64,000 nucleotides of DNA from Dechloromonas sp. H13 (lineage in GTDB: Bacteria; Pseudomonadota; Gammaproteobacteria; Burkholderiales; Rhodocyclaceae). The position numbers and the translations under genes were made by a program. The DNA lies in NCBI RefSeq assembly GCF_009469615.1, contig NZ_SSXX01000002.1:141001-205000 (forward strand), written 5' to 3'. Shown here one piece after another: positions 51,302-60,472 of this stretch. Every line of letters begins with the position of its first letter. The first letter of the stretch is position 1. The notes beneath the pieces were generated by a model. That model ran no database searches, had not been told where the DNA came from, and worked only from the letters and a program-made list of their open reading frames with translations.

Positions 51302-52657
51302 ATGCTCGATAACCTGACCAATCGCCTTGCCCGCGTCATGAAGACGCTCAAGGGCGAAGCGCGCCTGACCGAATCCAATATCACCGATGCCCTGCGCGAA
51401 GTCCGCATGGCGCTGCTGGAGGCCGATGTCGCCCTGCCGGTGATCAAGGAGTTCATCGCGGCGGTCAGGGAGAAGGCGGTCGGCGAGGAAGTCATCGGTT
51501 CGCTGAGTCCCGGCCAGGCGCTGGTCGGCGTCGTGCATCGCGAACTGACGCGGATCATGGGCGATGCCCACGAAGGCATCAGCTTCAACACCCAGCCGCC
51601 GGCCATCGTGCTGATGGCCGGCCTGCAGGGGGCAGGCAAGACGACCACCGTCGGCAAGCTGGGCAAGTTCCTGAAGGAGAACCACAAGAAGAAGGTGCTG
51701 GTGGTTTCCTGCGACGTTTACCGTCCGGCGGCCATCGAGCAGCTCAAGTCGGTGGCCGGGCAGGCCGGCATCGATTTCTTCCCATCGACGGCGGGCGAAA
51801 AACCGGAGGCAATCGCCCTGGCGGCGGTCGATTGGGCGAAACGCCACTACCATGACGTGCTGCTGGTCGATACGGCCGGCCGTCTTGCGGTCGACGAGGA
51901 AATGATGGCCGAAATCAAGCGCCTGCACGCCGCGCTGAAGCCCATCGAAACACTCTTCGTCGTCGATGCGATGCTCGGCCAGGATGCGGTCAACACCGCC
52001 CGGGCCTTCAACGAGGCCTTGCCGCTGACCGGCGTCGTGCTGACCAAGCTCGACGGCGATGCGCGCGGCGGGGCGGCCCTGTCGGTGCGCCACATCACCG
52101 GCAAGCCGATCAAGTTCGCCGGCGTCGGCGAAAAGCTGGCGGGGCTGGAGGCTTTCCATCCCGAACGGATGGCGTCGCGCATCCTTGGCATGGGCGACGT
52201 GCTGTCGCTGATCGAGGAGGCCAAGAAGGGGCTCGACGAGGAAAAGGCGGTCGCTTTCGCCAAGAAGCTGAAATCGGGGAAAGGTTTCGACCTCAACGAC
52301 TTCAAGGAGCAGATCGCCCAGATGCGCAACATGGGCGGGCTGTCGGCGCTGATGGACAAGATGCCGGCGCAGATCGCGCAGGCCGCCGGTCAGCTGCCGG
52401 CAGGCGCCGAGAACAAGATGGTCGGCCGCGTCGAGGGCATCATCAATTCGATGACCCCGGCCGAGCGCGCCAAGCCGGAAATCATCAAGGCCAGCCGCAA
52501 GCGGCGGATCGCAATGGGTGCCGGCGTCCAGGTCCAGGAAGTGAATCGGCTGCTCAACCAGTTCGAGCAGTCGCAGAAGATGATGAAGATGATGGCCAAG
52601 GGCGGCATGGGCAAGCTGATGCGCGGCATGAAGGGCATGCTGCCCGGCATGCGTTGA
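51302..52657 (+). CDS. ffh: Signal recognition particle protein Ffh
   Basis: A 451-residue GTPase: N-domain about 1-85, G-domain with GLQGAGKTTTVGKLG at about 106-120 and DTAGRLAVDEE, and the Met-rich M-domain from about 305 (MMKMMAKGGMGKLMRGMKG at the end). It binds signal sequences and 4.5S RNA and targets membrane proteins. The DTAGRL region contains a TGCGGTCGAC motif. Confidence 0.98.
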   Translation: MLDNLTNRLARVMKTLKGEARLTESNITDALREVRMALLEADVALPVIKEFIAAVREKAVGEEVIGSLSPGQALVGVVHRELTRIMGDAHEGISFNTQPPAIVLMAGLQGAGKTTTVGKLGKFLKENHKKKVLVVSCDVYRPAAIEQLKSVAGQAGIDFFPSTAGEKPEAIALAAVDWAKRHYHDVLLVDTAGRLAVDEEMMAEIKRLHAALKPIETLFVVDAMLGQDAVNTARAFNEALPLTGVVLTKLDGDARGGAALSVRHITGKPIKFAGVGEKLAGLEAFHPERMASRILGMGDVLSLIEEAKKGLDEEKAVAFAKKLKSGKGFDLNDFKEQIAQMRNMGGLSALMDKMPAQIAQAAGQLPAGAENKMVGRVEGIINSMTPAERAKPEIIKASRKRRIAMGAGVQVQEVNRLLNQFEQSQKMMKMMAKGGMGKLMRGMKGMLPGMR

Positions 52658-52732
52658 TTTTGGCGCGGTTTGGGTGACGACCGCGCGCTGCTGCGGTCGA
52701 CGGCCGGAAATGGCTGAAATTCAGGCCGAAAA

Positions 52733-53344
52733 TCAGCGGGTGGCCTGGGCCAGCCGGGTCGGCTTCTGGTAGCCCCACTGGTTCTGCCAGGCGGCGCGCA
52801 CCATATTCGGATATTCCGGCCGGCCGAGGCTGCCGTTGTAGCGGCCGAGGGCGCGATAGAGGTCGCCTTTTTCGATGTCCAGGTAGTGGCGGAGGATGGT
52901 GCAGCCGTAGCGCAGGTTGGTGCGCAGGTCGAACAGGCTGTCGTCCGGGCGGCCGATCAGCTTGACCCAGAACGGCATCACCTGCATGTAGCCGCGGGCG
53001 CCGGCCGACGAAACGGCGTATTTGCGGAAACCGGACTCGACCTGCATCAGGCCGAGCACCAGTTGCGGGTCCAGTCCGGCGCGCGTGGCTTCGTAATGAA
53101 CGCTGCGCAGGAGGTCGAGGCGGTATTCGCGGTTGGGAATCCGCTTTTCCAGTCGCGGTGACATTTCGGCCAGCCATTCGACCGCGTCCAGCGGGTCGCT
53201 GAATGAACTCGACGGCGGGCGGGCGTCCGATACCGCCTTGTGCAGGGCCGCCTGGACGCTGGCTGAAAGCGGCTCGTAGATCTGGGCGCCGGCGAAGGCG
53301 CCCGAGACATTCAGCAACAGCAGGAAGGCAATCAGCCGGTGCAC
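52733..53344 (-). CDS. Lytic transglycosylase (SLT domain)
   Basis: A 203-residue secreted enzyme: signal peptide 1-18, then a goose-lysozyme-like SLT domain with [32 protein letters not shown] (catalytic Glu about 98) and [31 protein letters not shown]. It cleaves peptidoglycan with formation of anhydro-muramic ends. Its start overlaps the end of proS (minus strand), so it is second in that unit. Confidence 0.94.
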   Translation of the reverse strand: MHRLIAFLLLLNVSGAFAGAQIYEPLSASVQAALHKAVSDARPPSSSFSDPLDAVEWLAEMSPRLEKRIPNREYRLDLLRSVHYEATRAGLDPQLVLGLMQVESGFRKYAVSSAGARGYMQVMPFWVKLIGRPDDSLFDLRTNLRYGCTILRHYLDIEKGDLYRALGRYNGSLGRPEYPNMVRAAWQNQWGYQKPTRLAQATR

Positions 53345-55062
53345 AACTTTCCTTTGAGCAGGTCGAGAATTTCGCCCTGGGCGACCAGGGTGGCCTCGCC
53401 GTCGAGGCGGCCCTTGTATTCTAGCTTGCCTTCGTTGAGGCCGCGCTCGCCGATGACGACGCGGTGCGGGATGCCGATCAGTTCCATGTCAGCGAACATG
53501 ACGCCGGGGCGCTCGTTGCGGTCGTCGAGGACGACGTCGATGCCCGATTTTCGCAATTCGCTGTAAAGTTGGTCGGCAGCCGCCCTGACCGCATCGCTCT
53601 TGTGGTATCCCATCGGCACGATGCAGACTTCGAATGGCGCGATGGCGGCTGGCAGGACGATGCCCCGCTCGTCGTTGCCCTGCTCGATGGCGGCGCCGAC
53701 GATGCGCGAGACGCCGATGCCGTAGCAGCCCATCTCCATGACCTGGCTCTTGCCCTGCTCGTCGAGGAAGGCGCAATTCAGCGCCTGTGCGTACTTGGTG
53801 CGCAACTGGAAGATGTGGCCGACCTCGATGCCGCGGCAGATTTCCAGCTTGCCCTTGCCGTCCGGCGACGGATCACCGGCGACGACGTTGCGGATGTCGA
53901 AGACTTCCGGTTCCGGCAGATCGCGGCCGAAATTGACGCCGCCCAGGTGGAAGCCGGCCTCGTTCGCACCGCAGACGAAATCGCTCATCGCGGCGACGGT
54001 GCGGTCGGCGAAAATCGCCACTTTTTCGCGGTTGACCGCAACCGGGCCGATGCAGCCGGGGGCGCAGCCCAGATATTCCTGTACCTCGCCGTCGGAGGCG
54101 AAGCGGAAGGTGCCGAGGGTGGCGATCTTGCCGGCCTTGATCTCGTTCAGTTCGTGGTCGCCGCGCAGCAGCAGCAGCGCGAATTTCTTCGTGCCGTTCT
54201 CGCGCTCGCTGACGACGGCGATGGATTTGACGATCTTCGCGATGTCGACCGCAAGAAACGCGGCGACGTCGGCGCAGGCAGCCTTGCCCGGCGTGGCGAT
54301 CTTGGCCATCGGCTGCGCGGCTGCCGCGCGCGGCGTTGCCGGTGCTACGGCCTCGGCCAGTTCGACGTTGGCAGCGTAGTCGGAGTCGGGGCAGAAGGCG
54401 ATGTCGTCTTCGCCGGAGTCGGCCAGGACATGGAATTCATGCGAGCCGGTGCCGCCGATCGAGCCGGTATCGGCCGCGACGGCGCGGAATTTCAGGCCCA
54501 GCCGCGTGAAAATGCGGCTGTAGGTCGCGTACATGTTGCCGTATTCGCGCTGCAGATCCGCGAACGAAGTGTGGAAGGAGTAGCCGTCCTTCATCAGGAA
54601 CTCGCGGCCGCGCATGACACCGAAGCGGGGGCGGATCTCGTCGCGGAACTTGGTCTGGATCTGGTAGAGGTGGATCGGCAACTGGCGGTAGCTCTTGACG
54701 TCGCGGCGGACCACGTCGGTGATGACTTCCTCGTGCGTCGGGCCGATGACGAAGTCGCGCTGGTGGCGGTCCTTGAAGCGCAACAGCTCGGGGCCGTAGG
54801 CCGGCCCGCGCCCCGATTCTTCCCACAGCTCGAAGGGCTGTACGGCGGGCATCAGCAGTTCCAGTGCGCCGGCATTGTTCATCTCGTCGCGGACGATGCC
54901 TTCGACCTTGCGCAGCACGCGCAGCCCCAGCGGCATCCAGGTGTAGATACCGGCCGCGGCCCGCTTGATGTAGCCGGCGCGCAGCATCATTTTCTGGCTG
55001 ACGACTTCGGCGTCGGCGGGGGCTTCTTTCAAGGTGGTGAAAAAGAACTGCGAAGTGCGCAT
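53332..55062 (-). CDS. proS: Proline--tRNA ligase
   Basis: A 576-residue class II synthetase of the bacterial type with an editing insertion domain (about 225-400). It starts at 55062 with [19 protein letters not shown]; the frame is open further upstream but that part overlaps rppH and is not real. Motif 2 lies in [26 protein letters not shown], and the C-terminal anticodon domain at about 480-576. Confidence 0.97.
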   Translation of the reverse strand: MRTSQFFFTTLKEAPADAEVVSQKMMLRAGYIKRAAAGIYTWMPLGLRVLRKVEGIVRDEMNNAGALELLMPAVQPFELWEESGRGPAYGPELLRFKDRHQRDFVIGPTHEEVITDVVRRDVKSYRQLPIHLYQIQTKFRDEIRPRFGVMRGREFLMKDGYSFHTSFADLQREYGNMYATYSRIFTRLGLKFRAVAADTGSIGGTGSHEFHVLADSGEDDIAFCPDSDYAANVELAEAVAPATPRAAAAQPMAKIATPGKAACADVAAFLAVDIAKIVKSIAVVSERENGTKKFALLLLRGDHELNEIKAGKIATLGTFRFASDGEVQEYLGCAPGCIGPVAVNREKVAIFADRTVAAMSDFVCGANEAGFHLGGVNFGRDLPEPEVFDIRNVVAGDPSPDGKGKLEICRGIEVGHIFQLRTKYAQALNCAFLDEQGKSQVMEMGCYGIGVSRIVGAAIEQGNDERGIVLPAAIAPFEVCIVPMGYHKSDAVRAAADQLYSELRKSGIDVVLDDRNERPGVMFADMELIGIPHRVVIGERGLNEGKLEYKGRLDGEATLVAQGEILDLLKGKLCTG

Positions 55063-55173
55063 GAGATGCTCTTGAATTCGTTGCAAAACATGGATTTTAC
55101 ACGCTGGCCGTGCTTTGCATGCGGGCGGCCTTTGTGAAAGAATTGATGCAACTTTTAATTTCGCAGGATAGAC

Positions 55174-55713
55174 ATGCTCGATCGTGAAGGCTATCGCCCG
55201 AACGTCGGCATCATTCTTTGTAACGCCAAAAACGAGGTCTTCTGGGGCAAGCGCATACGTGAACATTCCTGGCAGTTTCCGCAAGGTGGCATCAAGCGCG
55301 GCGAAACGCCCGAACAGGCCATGTTCCGCGAACTGTACGAGGAAGTCGGGCTGCAGCCTGAACATGTGCGCATCCTCGGGCGAACCAAGGGCTGGTTGCG
55401 TTACGAAGTGCCGACACACTGGATCAAGCGCGAATGGCGCGGCTCCTACCGGGGGCAGAAGCAGATTTGGTTCCTGTTGCGCCTTGTCGGGCGCGACAAC
55501 GACGTCAGTCTGCGGGCGACCGCGAAACCCGAGTTCGACGCCTGGCGCTGGAACGACTACTGGGTGCCGCTCGACGCCGTGATCGAATTCAAGCGCGGCG
55601 TCTATGAGCAGGCGCTGAGCGAACTCGTGCGTTTCCTCGATCATGATCGGCGGGGTCGGCAGCGGCAGCAGAGCAGCCCTTCCGATGCCTCCGGTCAAAC
55701 AGGGGGGGGGTAG
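55174..55713 (+). CDS. rppH: RNA pyrophosphohydrolase
   Basis: A 179-residue Nudix enzyme that removes pyrophosphate from 5' triphosphate mRNA ends, starting decay. Nudix box [23 protein letters not shown] at about 38-60 and [14 protein letters not shown] start are typical. The last codons are CAA ACA GGG GGG GGG TAG, a run of nine G that may be prone to slippage. Confidence 0.97.
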   Translation: MLDREGYRPNVGIILCNAKNEVFWGKRIREHSWQFPQGGIKRGETPEQAMFRELYEEVGLQPEHVRILGRTKGWLRYEVPTHWIKREWRGSYRGQKQIWFLLRLVGRDNDVSLRATAKPEFDAWRWNDYWVPLDAVIEFKRGVYEQALSELVRFLDHDRRGRQRQQSSPSDASGQTGGG

Positions 55714-55714
55714 C

Positions 55715-56248
55715 GTGCGGCCAATCTTCTCTCGCTCCACTTCCCTTCTGGCTTTGTTCGGGGTGCTCGCGTCGCTGGCCGGGCAGTCGGCTCTCGCCGA
55801 CTTCGAGGAAGATTACGACGACAAGCAGTGGAAGGAGGTGGCAGTTCAGCTGCCGCCGGCTCCGCAGCAGGAAAACCTGCTGCCTTTCTACGTCAGCGCG
55901 GCGACCGACAATGAATTTTTCATCGACGGAGCATCCTTGGCGGTGGGTGCCGATGGCGTGATTCGCTATGTCCTGGTTGTGCAGACTTCTGGCGGCGCAC
56001 GGAACGTGAGTTTCGAAGGCTTGCGCTGTGAAACCCAGGAGCGTCGCATCTACGCTTCCGGCCGGCCCGACGGAAGCTGGTCCAAATCGCGCAACAACGA
56101 ATGGAAACGCATCCAGAACGTGGCCGCCAATCGCTACCATGCTGCACTTTTCAGTGATTATTTTTGCCCGGAAGGTGTCATTGTCCGCAGTGTCGAGGAG
56201 GCGCGGGATGCGCTGAAGCGCGGCCGGCACCCGGAAAGCCGTCGTTAA
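55715..56248 (+). CDS. CNP1-like family exported protein
   Basis: The GTG at 55715 is the likely start, giving a 177-residue protein with a signal peptide (about 8-27, ending SALA); an ATG at 55685 inside rppH is the alternative. After the leader come [20 protein letters not shown] and [20 protein letters not shown], the pattern of the CNP1-like family (named for a neisserial protein). Two Cys residues could form a disulfide. Function unknown; probably periplasmic. Confidence 0.85.
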   Translation: MRPIFSRSTSLLALFGVLASLAGQSALADFEEDYDDKQWKEVAVQLPPAPQQENLLPFYVSAATDNEFFIDGASLAVGADGVIRYVLVVQTSGGARNVSFEGLRCETQERRIYASGRPDGSWSKSRNNEWKRIQNVAANRYHAALFSDYFCPEGVIVRSVEEARDALKRGRHPESRR

Positions 56249-56252
56249 GCCC

Positions 56253-56876
56253 ATGTCTGCGGAACGTTTCATCATCGAGTTCGACCGCGCCTTGCGTACT
56301 GTCTTCGCCCCGGCGCGCAGCCAGCGTCCGGTTCCCGGATCGGGTCTCCCGGAAGCCGACATGAGTGAGCAGGAAAAGGCGCATGTCTGCGGACTCATGC
56401 GCGTCAATCACGTCGGCGAGATTTGCGCCCAGGCGCTTTACCAGGGACAGGCCCTGACGTCGCGCAATCCATCCGTGCGTGCTGCTCTATGCGAGGCGGC
56501 GGATGAAGAAACCGAGCATCTGGCGTGGACAGAACAGCGCATCGTGGAGCTGGGCGGGCGCAAAAGCATCCTCAACCCGCTCTGGTACGTCGGTGCGCTT
56601 TCGATGGGTTTGCTGGCCGGCCGCATTGGCGACAAGTGGAATCTCGGATTTCTCGCGGAGACCGAGCGCCAGGTGGAGGCGCATCTGGACAGCCATCTGG
56701 CGCGCCTGCCCGAACACGACGTGCGCTCGCGGGAAATCGTCGACCAGATGCGGATCGACGAAATCCGGCATGCCGAGACAGCGCTTCAATTGGGTGCCGC
56801 CGAACTGCCGGCCCTCGTCAAAACAGCGATGAAAATTGCGGCAGGACTGATGACCGGAACGGCCTATCGGCTCTGA
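56253..56876 (+). CDS. coq7: Demethoxyubiquinone hydroxylase Coq7
   Basis: A 207-residue di-iron monooxygenase of ubiquinone synthesis. Two copies of the iron-ligand pattern are seen: [17 protein letters not shown] (Glu/His region at about 50) with [12 protein letters not shown], and [14 protein letters not shown] at about 166. It hydroxylates demethoxyubiquinone at the inner membrane. It starts 4 bases after the CNP1-like gene. Confidence 0.95.
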   Translation: MSAERFIIEFDRALRTVFAPARSQRPVPGSGLPEADMSEQEKAHVCGLMRVNHVGEICAQALYQGQALTSRNPSVRAALCEAADEETEHLAWTEQRIVELGGRKSILNPLWYVGALSMGLLAGRIGDKWNLGFLAETERQVEAHLDSHLARLPEHDVRSREIVDQMRIDEIRHAETALQLGAAELPALVKTAMKIAAGLMTGTAYRL

Positions 56877-56906
56877 GGAGGAGACGGTTGCGGCGGGCCC
56901 GGAATT

Positions 56907-57335
56907 TCAGGGCTCTTCGACAATCTCAAAGTCGTAGGTGATTTCCGCAGTCTTGGCGATCATGATCGATGCCGAGCAGTATTTGTCCTTGGAAAGCTCT
57001 ATGGCGCGGGCAACGGCATCCGGCTTGAGTTGCCGGCCTTTTACCTTGTAGTGGAAGTGAATGCCGGTAAACACCTTGGGGTCGGTCTCGGCACGTTCAG
57101 CCTTGAGACTGACCTCGCAGCCGCTGACGGCATGCCTGCCCTTCTTCAATATAAGGACGACGTCGAATGCGGTGCAGCCGCCGGTTCCGGCAAGAACCAT
57201 TTCCATGGGCCGTAGCCCGAGATTGCGGCCGCCGGCCTCGGGGGCCCCATCCATAACGACGGCGTGTCCGCTTCCGCTTTCAGCCACGAACGACATGCCG
57301 GCGTCGTTTCCCATCCATCTAATGGTGCATTCCAT
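56907..57335 (-). CDS. OsmC/Ohr family peroxiredoxin-like protein
   Basis: A 142-residue OsmC-fold protein. The start at 57335 follows AGGAG. Catalytic Cys residues are in GTGGCTAFDVVLILKK (about 54) and DKYCSASIMI (about 119), the second in the YhfA-like position. Such proteins reduce organic hydroperoxides; the YhfA-like subgroup is not well defined. A palindrome ATGTTGC-N3-GCAACAT lies upstream. Confidence 0.92.
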   Translation of the reverse strand: MECTIRWMGNDAGMSFVAESGSGHAVVMDGAPEAGGRNLGLRPMEMVLAGTGGCTAFDVVLILKKGRHAVSGCEVSLKAERAETDPKVFTGIHFHYKVKGRQLKPDAVARAIELSKDKYCSASIMIAKTAEITYDFEIVEEP

Positions 57336-57400
57336 TTGAGTCTCCTGTAGCGGTGGGCGGATTTTATCGAAATTTTCCCGATACTGTCGGGCCGTAAAAA

Positions 57401-57417
57401 ATGTTGCGATGCAACAT
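57401..57417. promoter_or_regulatory. 17-bp palindrome upstream of osmC
   Basis: ATGTTGC (57401-57407), GAT, GCAACAT (57411-57417): a perfect 7-bp dyad 66 bases upstream of the osmC-like start. It is a plausible repressor or activator site. Confidence 0.45.
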
Positions 57418-57444
57418 TTGCGTATTAAAAACTGAGCCCGAGAT

Positions 57445-57565
57445 GTCGCTTTATTGTGTTTAAACAATCATGAATAGATTGAAAATTTTATTATTTTTAA
57501 TATATAAAACAATTAATTATAATTAATTAATATAAATTGTTTATATATAAAAATTATAGTGTTGC
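57445..57565. other. Strongly AT-rich block
   Basis: About 120 bases almost without G or C (for example 57480-57560, where long runs of A and T alternate), in a region that is otherwise GC-rich. It has no gene. It ends just before the promoter of the candidate small RNA and may act as an UP-element or a site for a nucleoid protein. Confidence 0.8.
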
Positions 57566-57581
57566 GGTGCATTAAAAATCC

Positions 57582-57610
57582 TTGCGCCGTGAGGCATCGT
57601 TCGGCATAAT
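57582..57610 (+). promoter_or_regulatory. Sigma-70 promoter of the candidate small RNA
   Basis: TTGCGC (57582-57587), 17 bases, then CATAAT (57605-57610). Spacing is optimal. A start around 57617 is expected. Confidence 0.65.
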
Positions 57611-57616
57611 GCAAAG

Positions 57617-57728
57617 CGTACGAACCGAGGTTCTTCGCTGTTCAGTGGGTTCCAACGTTCAGGTTTGTCTCCTCCACCCTCCTCCTTTGGTGTGGATTTA
57701 ACGCGGCTCAGCGAGCCGCGTTTTTTTT
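57617..57728 (+). ncRNA. Candidate small regulatory RNA with a double anti-Shine-Dalgarno segment
   Basis: A promoter at 57582-57610 and a strong terminator at 57702-57728 enclose about 112 bases without a translatable gene. A small 5' stem (GAACC-GA-GGTTC, 57622-57633) is followed at 57668-57688 by TCTCCTCC, ACC, and CTCCTCC, a pyrimidine-rich region complementary to ribosome binding sites. This design is like Hfq-dependent sRNAs that block translation of several mRNAs, for example the neisserial sibling RNAs. It does not look like 6S, SRP RNA or tmRNA. The 5' end and function are inferred. Confidence 0.6.
57702..57728 (+). terminator. Terminator of the candidate small RNA
   Basis: CGCGGCTC (57702-57709) and GAGCCGCG (57713-57720) with a 3-base loop, followed by eight T. 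Confidence 0.93.
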
Positions 57729-57760
57729 GTCCGCTCGATGCCCTCGGGTGTGGATTTCAT

Positions 57761-57790
57761 TTGACAGCCCAGCGAAAAGTCGATTAGAAT
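57761..57790 (+). promoter_or_regulatory. Sigma-70 promoter of rplM-rpsI
   Basis: TTGACA (57761-57766) and TAGAAT (57785-57790) are 18 bases apart, 46 bases upstream of the rplM ATG. The -35 box is perfect. Confidence 0.8.
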
Positions 57791-57836
57791 CCACGGCTTT
57801 CTCCAATCTGCGCCCAATTTTCAGGACGGCACACAC

Positions 57837-58265
57837 ATGAAAACGTTTTCCGCCAAGCCACATGAGGTGAAGCGCGAGTGGTTTGTGGTAGACGCCACAG
57901 ACAAGGTGCTCGGCCGCCTCGCTACCGAAATTGCCCGCCGCCTGCGTGGCAAGCACAAGGCTATCTATACCCCGCACGTCGATACGGGTGACTTCATTGT
58001 CGTGACGAATGTCGAGCGACTGGTCGTGACCGGCAACAAGGCCGAAGACAAGAAGTACTATCGTCACTCCGGTTACCCCGGTGGTATTTCCGAAACCAAT
58101 TTCAAGAAAATGCAGCAACGTTTTCCTGGGCGCGCCCTGGAAACCGCCGTCAAGGGCATGCTGCCGAAGGGGCCGCTTGGCTATGCCATGCTGAAAAAGC
58201 TCAAGTGCTACGCTGGCGCCCAACATCCTCACACCGCCCAGCAGCCCAAGGCGCTGGAAATCTAA
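57837..58265 (+). CDS. rplM: 50S ribosomal protein L13
   Basis: 142 residues, standard length and sequence ([19 protein letters not shown] at the start, [17 protein letters not shown] and YRHSGYPGG). Early assembly protein of the large subunit. rpsI follows after 9 bases. Confidence 0.99.
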   Translation: MKTFSAKPHEVKREWFVVDATDKVLGRLATEIARRLRGKHKAIYTPHVDTGDFIVVTNVERLVVTGNKAEDKKYYRHSGYPGGISETNFKKMQQRFPGRALETAVKGMLPKGPLGYAMLKKLKCYAGAQHPHTAQQPKALEI

Positions 58266-58274
58266 GGGGTCGTC

Positions 58275-58667
58275 ATGGCTGAAAGTTATTTCTACGGTAC
58301 CGGTCGTCGCAAGAGCGCCGTTGCTCGTGTCTTCATGAAGCGTGGTTCTGGTGCCATCGTTGTGAATGGCAAGCCGGTGGATCAGTTCTTCTCGCGTGAA
58401 ACCGGTCGCATGATCGTGCGCCAGCCGCTTGAACTGGTCGATGAGTTGAAGGGCTTCGATATCAAGGTCAATGTGATCGGTGGTGGCGAGTCCGGTCAGG
58501 CGGGTGCTGTCCGTCACGGTATCACCCGTGCGCTGATCGAGTACGATGCTGCGCTCAAGCCGGCCTTGTCCAAGGCGGGGTTCGTGACCCGCGATGCCCG
58601 CGAAGTAGAACGTAAGAAGGTTGGCTTCCACAAGGCGCGTCGTCGCAAGCAATTCTCCAAGCGTTGA
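58275..58667 (+). CDS. rpsI: 30S ribosomal protein S9
   Basis: 130 residues ending in the basic tail RRRKQFSKR that reaches the P-site t[18 protein letters not shown] at the start is diagnostic. Paired with rplM as usual. Confidence 0.99.
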   Translation: MAESYFYGTGRRKSAVARVFMKRGSGAIVVNGKPVDQFFSRETGRMIVRQPLELVDELKGFDIKVNVIGGGESGQAGAVRHGITRALIEYDAALKPALSKAGFVTRDAREVERKKVGFHKARRRKQFSKR

Positions 58668-58682
58668 TTTCGTCGCGACCAG

Positions 58683-58717
58683 AAAAAGCCGCCGTTTGGC
58701 GGCTTTTTGTTTTTTTG
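58683..58717 (+). terminator. Terminator after rpsI
   Basis: AAAAAGCCGCC (58683-58693) pairs with GGCGGCTTTTT (58698-58708) over a 4-base loop, then more T. Confidence 0.93.
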
Positions 58718-58809
58718 AAATCCGTGGCGCATCCTGGGTCGATAGTGGTGTGCGCAAAGCTGGTATCGTTAGTTTTCGCGCTGAAGCTCCGGATTGAAAC
58801 GACTGGGCC

Positions 58810-59544
58810 ATGCCAACACCTGCCATTAACCTGAAGGTAAAAAAATTTCGGCGCCGCTTCGGTATAACGGCGCCGCGGGTTGTCGTGCGGACCCATCTGG
58901 CCTGGCCTTGGTACGCAATCGGAGGAGGCTTGCTCGTCCTGGTGGTGGTTGCGATTGTCTGGTTGATCCAGCAACGCGGCGAAGTGAGCGAAGTGGAGCG
59001 GGAACTCGATTCATTGCGCCAGCAGGTTCGTCAGCTTGATGACGAATTATTGAAGCGGCGGTCTGCTGCCGGTACCGAGCAGAATGCTGCGGAGATGGAA
59101 CGCTCGACGCAGCAGCAACTGCTGAATCGGGTGAAAACGCTTGAGTCCGAGAATGCGGCGTTGAAGGAAGACATGCTTCTCTTCGAGCGCCTGATTCCGG
59201 CTGCCGGCGACGAACCGGCGATTCGCGTGGAAAGTTTCCGGGTGGCGCCCGACGGGCCGCAACATTTCCGTTATCGAGTTCTTCTGGCGTACCAGTCGAC
59301 CAAGCAAGCAGCGGACTTTCGCGGTCGACTGCAATTTTCTGTGGCTTTTTTGCTGGCGGGAAAGCAGCAGGAGTTGCGGATTCCAGAAAAGCGTGAAAGT
59401 GCGGGCGAGTTCCAGGTCGAAGTGCGCCATTTTTTGCGTCGGGAAGGTGGTTTCGAGCTGCCGCCAGGAGCGCGCTTGCTGTCGGTGGAAGTTCGCGTGT
59501 TGCAGGGTGATACACTCAAATCGAAGCGCTTGGCGCAACTATAG
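58810..59544 (+). CDS. Membrane-anchored coiled-coil protein, DUF6776 type
   Basis: A 244-residue protein: basic cytoplasmic N-terminus, one helix at about 34-53, a coiled coil at about 57-125 (SEVERELDSLRQQVRQLDDE, RVKTLESENAALKEDM) and a C-terminal beta domain (about 135-240). It is found next to bactofilin genes in betaproteobacteria and is 11 bases upstream of one here, suggesting a role in cell-shape or envelope scaffolding. Function is unproven. Confidence 0.85.
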   Translation: MPTPAINLKVKKFRRRFGITAPRVVVRTHLAWPWYAIGGGLLVLVVVAIVWLIQQRGEVSEVERELDSLRQQVRQLDDELLKRRSAAGTEQNAAEMERSTQQQLLNRVKTLESENAALKEDMLLFERLIPAAGDEPAIRVESFRVAPDGPQHFRYRVLLAYQSTKQAADFRGRLQFSVAFLLAGKQQELRIPEKRESAGEFQVEVRHFLRREGGFELPPGARLLSVEVRVLQGDTLKSKRLAQL

Positions 59545-59555
59545 GAGGGGGGGCG

Positions 59556-59948
59556 ATGTTCGGAAGGAAGGGCGAAAGCACGCCGCATGCTCGAATCGAC
59601 ACGCTGATTGGTGCGGGAACTCAGGTCGAAGGGAATATCCGCTTTGCCGGGGGGTTGCGCATCGATGGAGTGGTCAAGGGCAATGTCGAGGTCGCCGAAG
59701 GTGCCGCGGCATCAATGCTGGTTCTCAGTGAGCAGGCGCGCGTGGAAGGTGAAGTTGTTGTTGCGCACCTGGTGACGAATGGAACGATTGTCGGGCGGGT
59801 GGCTGTCACGGAGTCTCTGGAAATGCAGGCCCGAGCAAAGATCGTCGGTGATGTCGAATATTCGCTAATAGAAATGCATCAGGGGGCTGTCGTCGAAGGG
59901 CGCCTTATCCATCCAGTTGCAGAGTTGGCGGAACTAAAGCCGGCTTGA
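59556..59948 (+). CDS. Bactofilin family cytoskeletal protein
   Basis: A 130-residue right-handed beta-helix protein (DUF583). The repeats run from [29 protein letters not shown] through [19 protein letters not shown] to [13 protein letters not shown]. Bactofilins polymerise without nucleotides and organise cell-wall enzymes. Ribosome site AGGAGG lies before the ATG. It is coupled with the DUF6776 gene. Confidence 0.94.
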   Translation: MFGRKGESTPHARIDTLIGAGTQVEGNIRFAGGLRIDGVVKGNVEVAEGAAASMLVLSEQARVEGEVVVAHLVTNGTIVGRVAVTESLEMQARAKIVGDVEYSLIEMHQGAVVEGRLIHPVAELAELKPA

Positions 59949-60021
59949 TCCACCTAATGCAGTTGACCGGAGCCTAGCCGGCTCCCATAATCTTCAACGA
60001 ATTTTTTCAGGAGTGCCGCAA

Positions 60022-60372
60022 ATGAATGCTGTAAGCGAAATGGTCATGCCCCTCGTCTTTACCGATAGTGCCGCCAGCAAGGTGAAGGAGCTTATCGAAG
60101 AGGAAGGCAACCCCGGCCTCAAGTTGCGCGTATTCGTTACCGGCGGTGGGTGCTCGGGTTTTCAGTACGGCTTCACGTTTGACGAAGAGGTCAACGAAGA
60201 TGATGCGACCATGGAAAAGAACGGCGTCACGTTGCTGATTGACCCGATGAGCTACCAGTATCTTGTCGGCGCTGAGATCGACTACTCGGAAGGTCTGGAG
60301 GGGTCGCAGTTCGTGATTCGCAATCCGAATGCAACATCGACCTGTGGCTGTGGGTCGTCTTTCTCCGCATAA
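60022..60372 (+). CDS. erpA: Iron-sulfur cluster insertion protein ErpA
   Basis: A 116-residue A-type carrier with the three cluster Cys residues: [13 protein letters not shown] and [10 protein letters not shown] at the end. The ATG at 60022 is chosen because AGGAG ends 8 bases before it; the GTG further upstream lies inside the ribosome site. It delivers Fe-S clusters to target enzymes such as IspG and IspH. Confidence 0.97.
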   Translation: MNAVSEMVMPLVFTDSAASKVKELIEEEGNPGLKLRVFVTGGGCSGFQYGFTFDEEVNEDDATMEKNGVTLLIDPMSYQYLVGAEIDYSEGLEGSQFVIRNPNATSTCGCGSSFSA

Positions 60373-60388
60373 CCCCATCCTTCTTCCG

Positions 60389-60415
60389 AAAGGGCGGCCG
60401 TGGCCGCCCTTTTTT
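60389..60415 (+). terminator. Terminator after erpA
   Basis: AAAGGGCGGCC (60389-60399) and GGCCGCCCTTT (60402-60412) form an 11-bp stem with a 2-base loop and T-run. Confidence 0.93.
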
Positions 60416-60472
60416 GTTGACGTCGCCTGGAAAGAGTTCCCCAAAGAGACGGGCGATTGCCTTGCTGGTGTC

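Noticed and set aside
57609..57701. A 30-codon ORF inside the candidate small RNA
   Set aside because: Its ATG is inside the -10 box, so it would not be in the transcript, and no ribosome site precedes it.
57617..57728. 6S RNA, 4.5S RNA or tmRNA
   Set aside because: It lacks the long central bubble of 6S, the GGAAGC-type SRP loop and the tRNA-like ends of tmRNA.
60329..60472. Extension of the tyrS remnant upstream as a real N-terminus
   Set aside because: This stretch reads through the erpA end and its terminator and has no ribosome site or family similarity.
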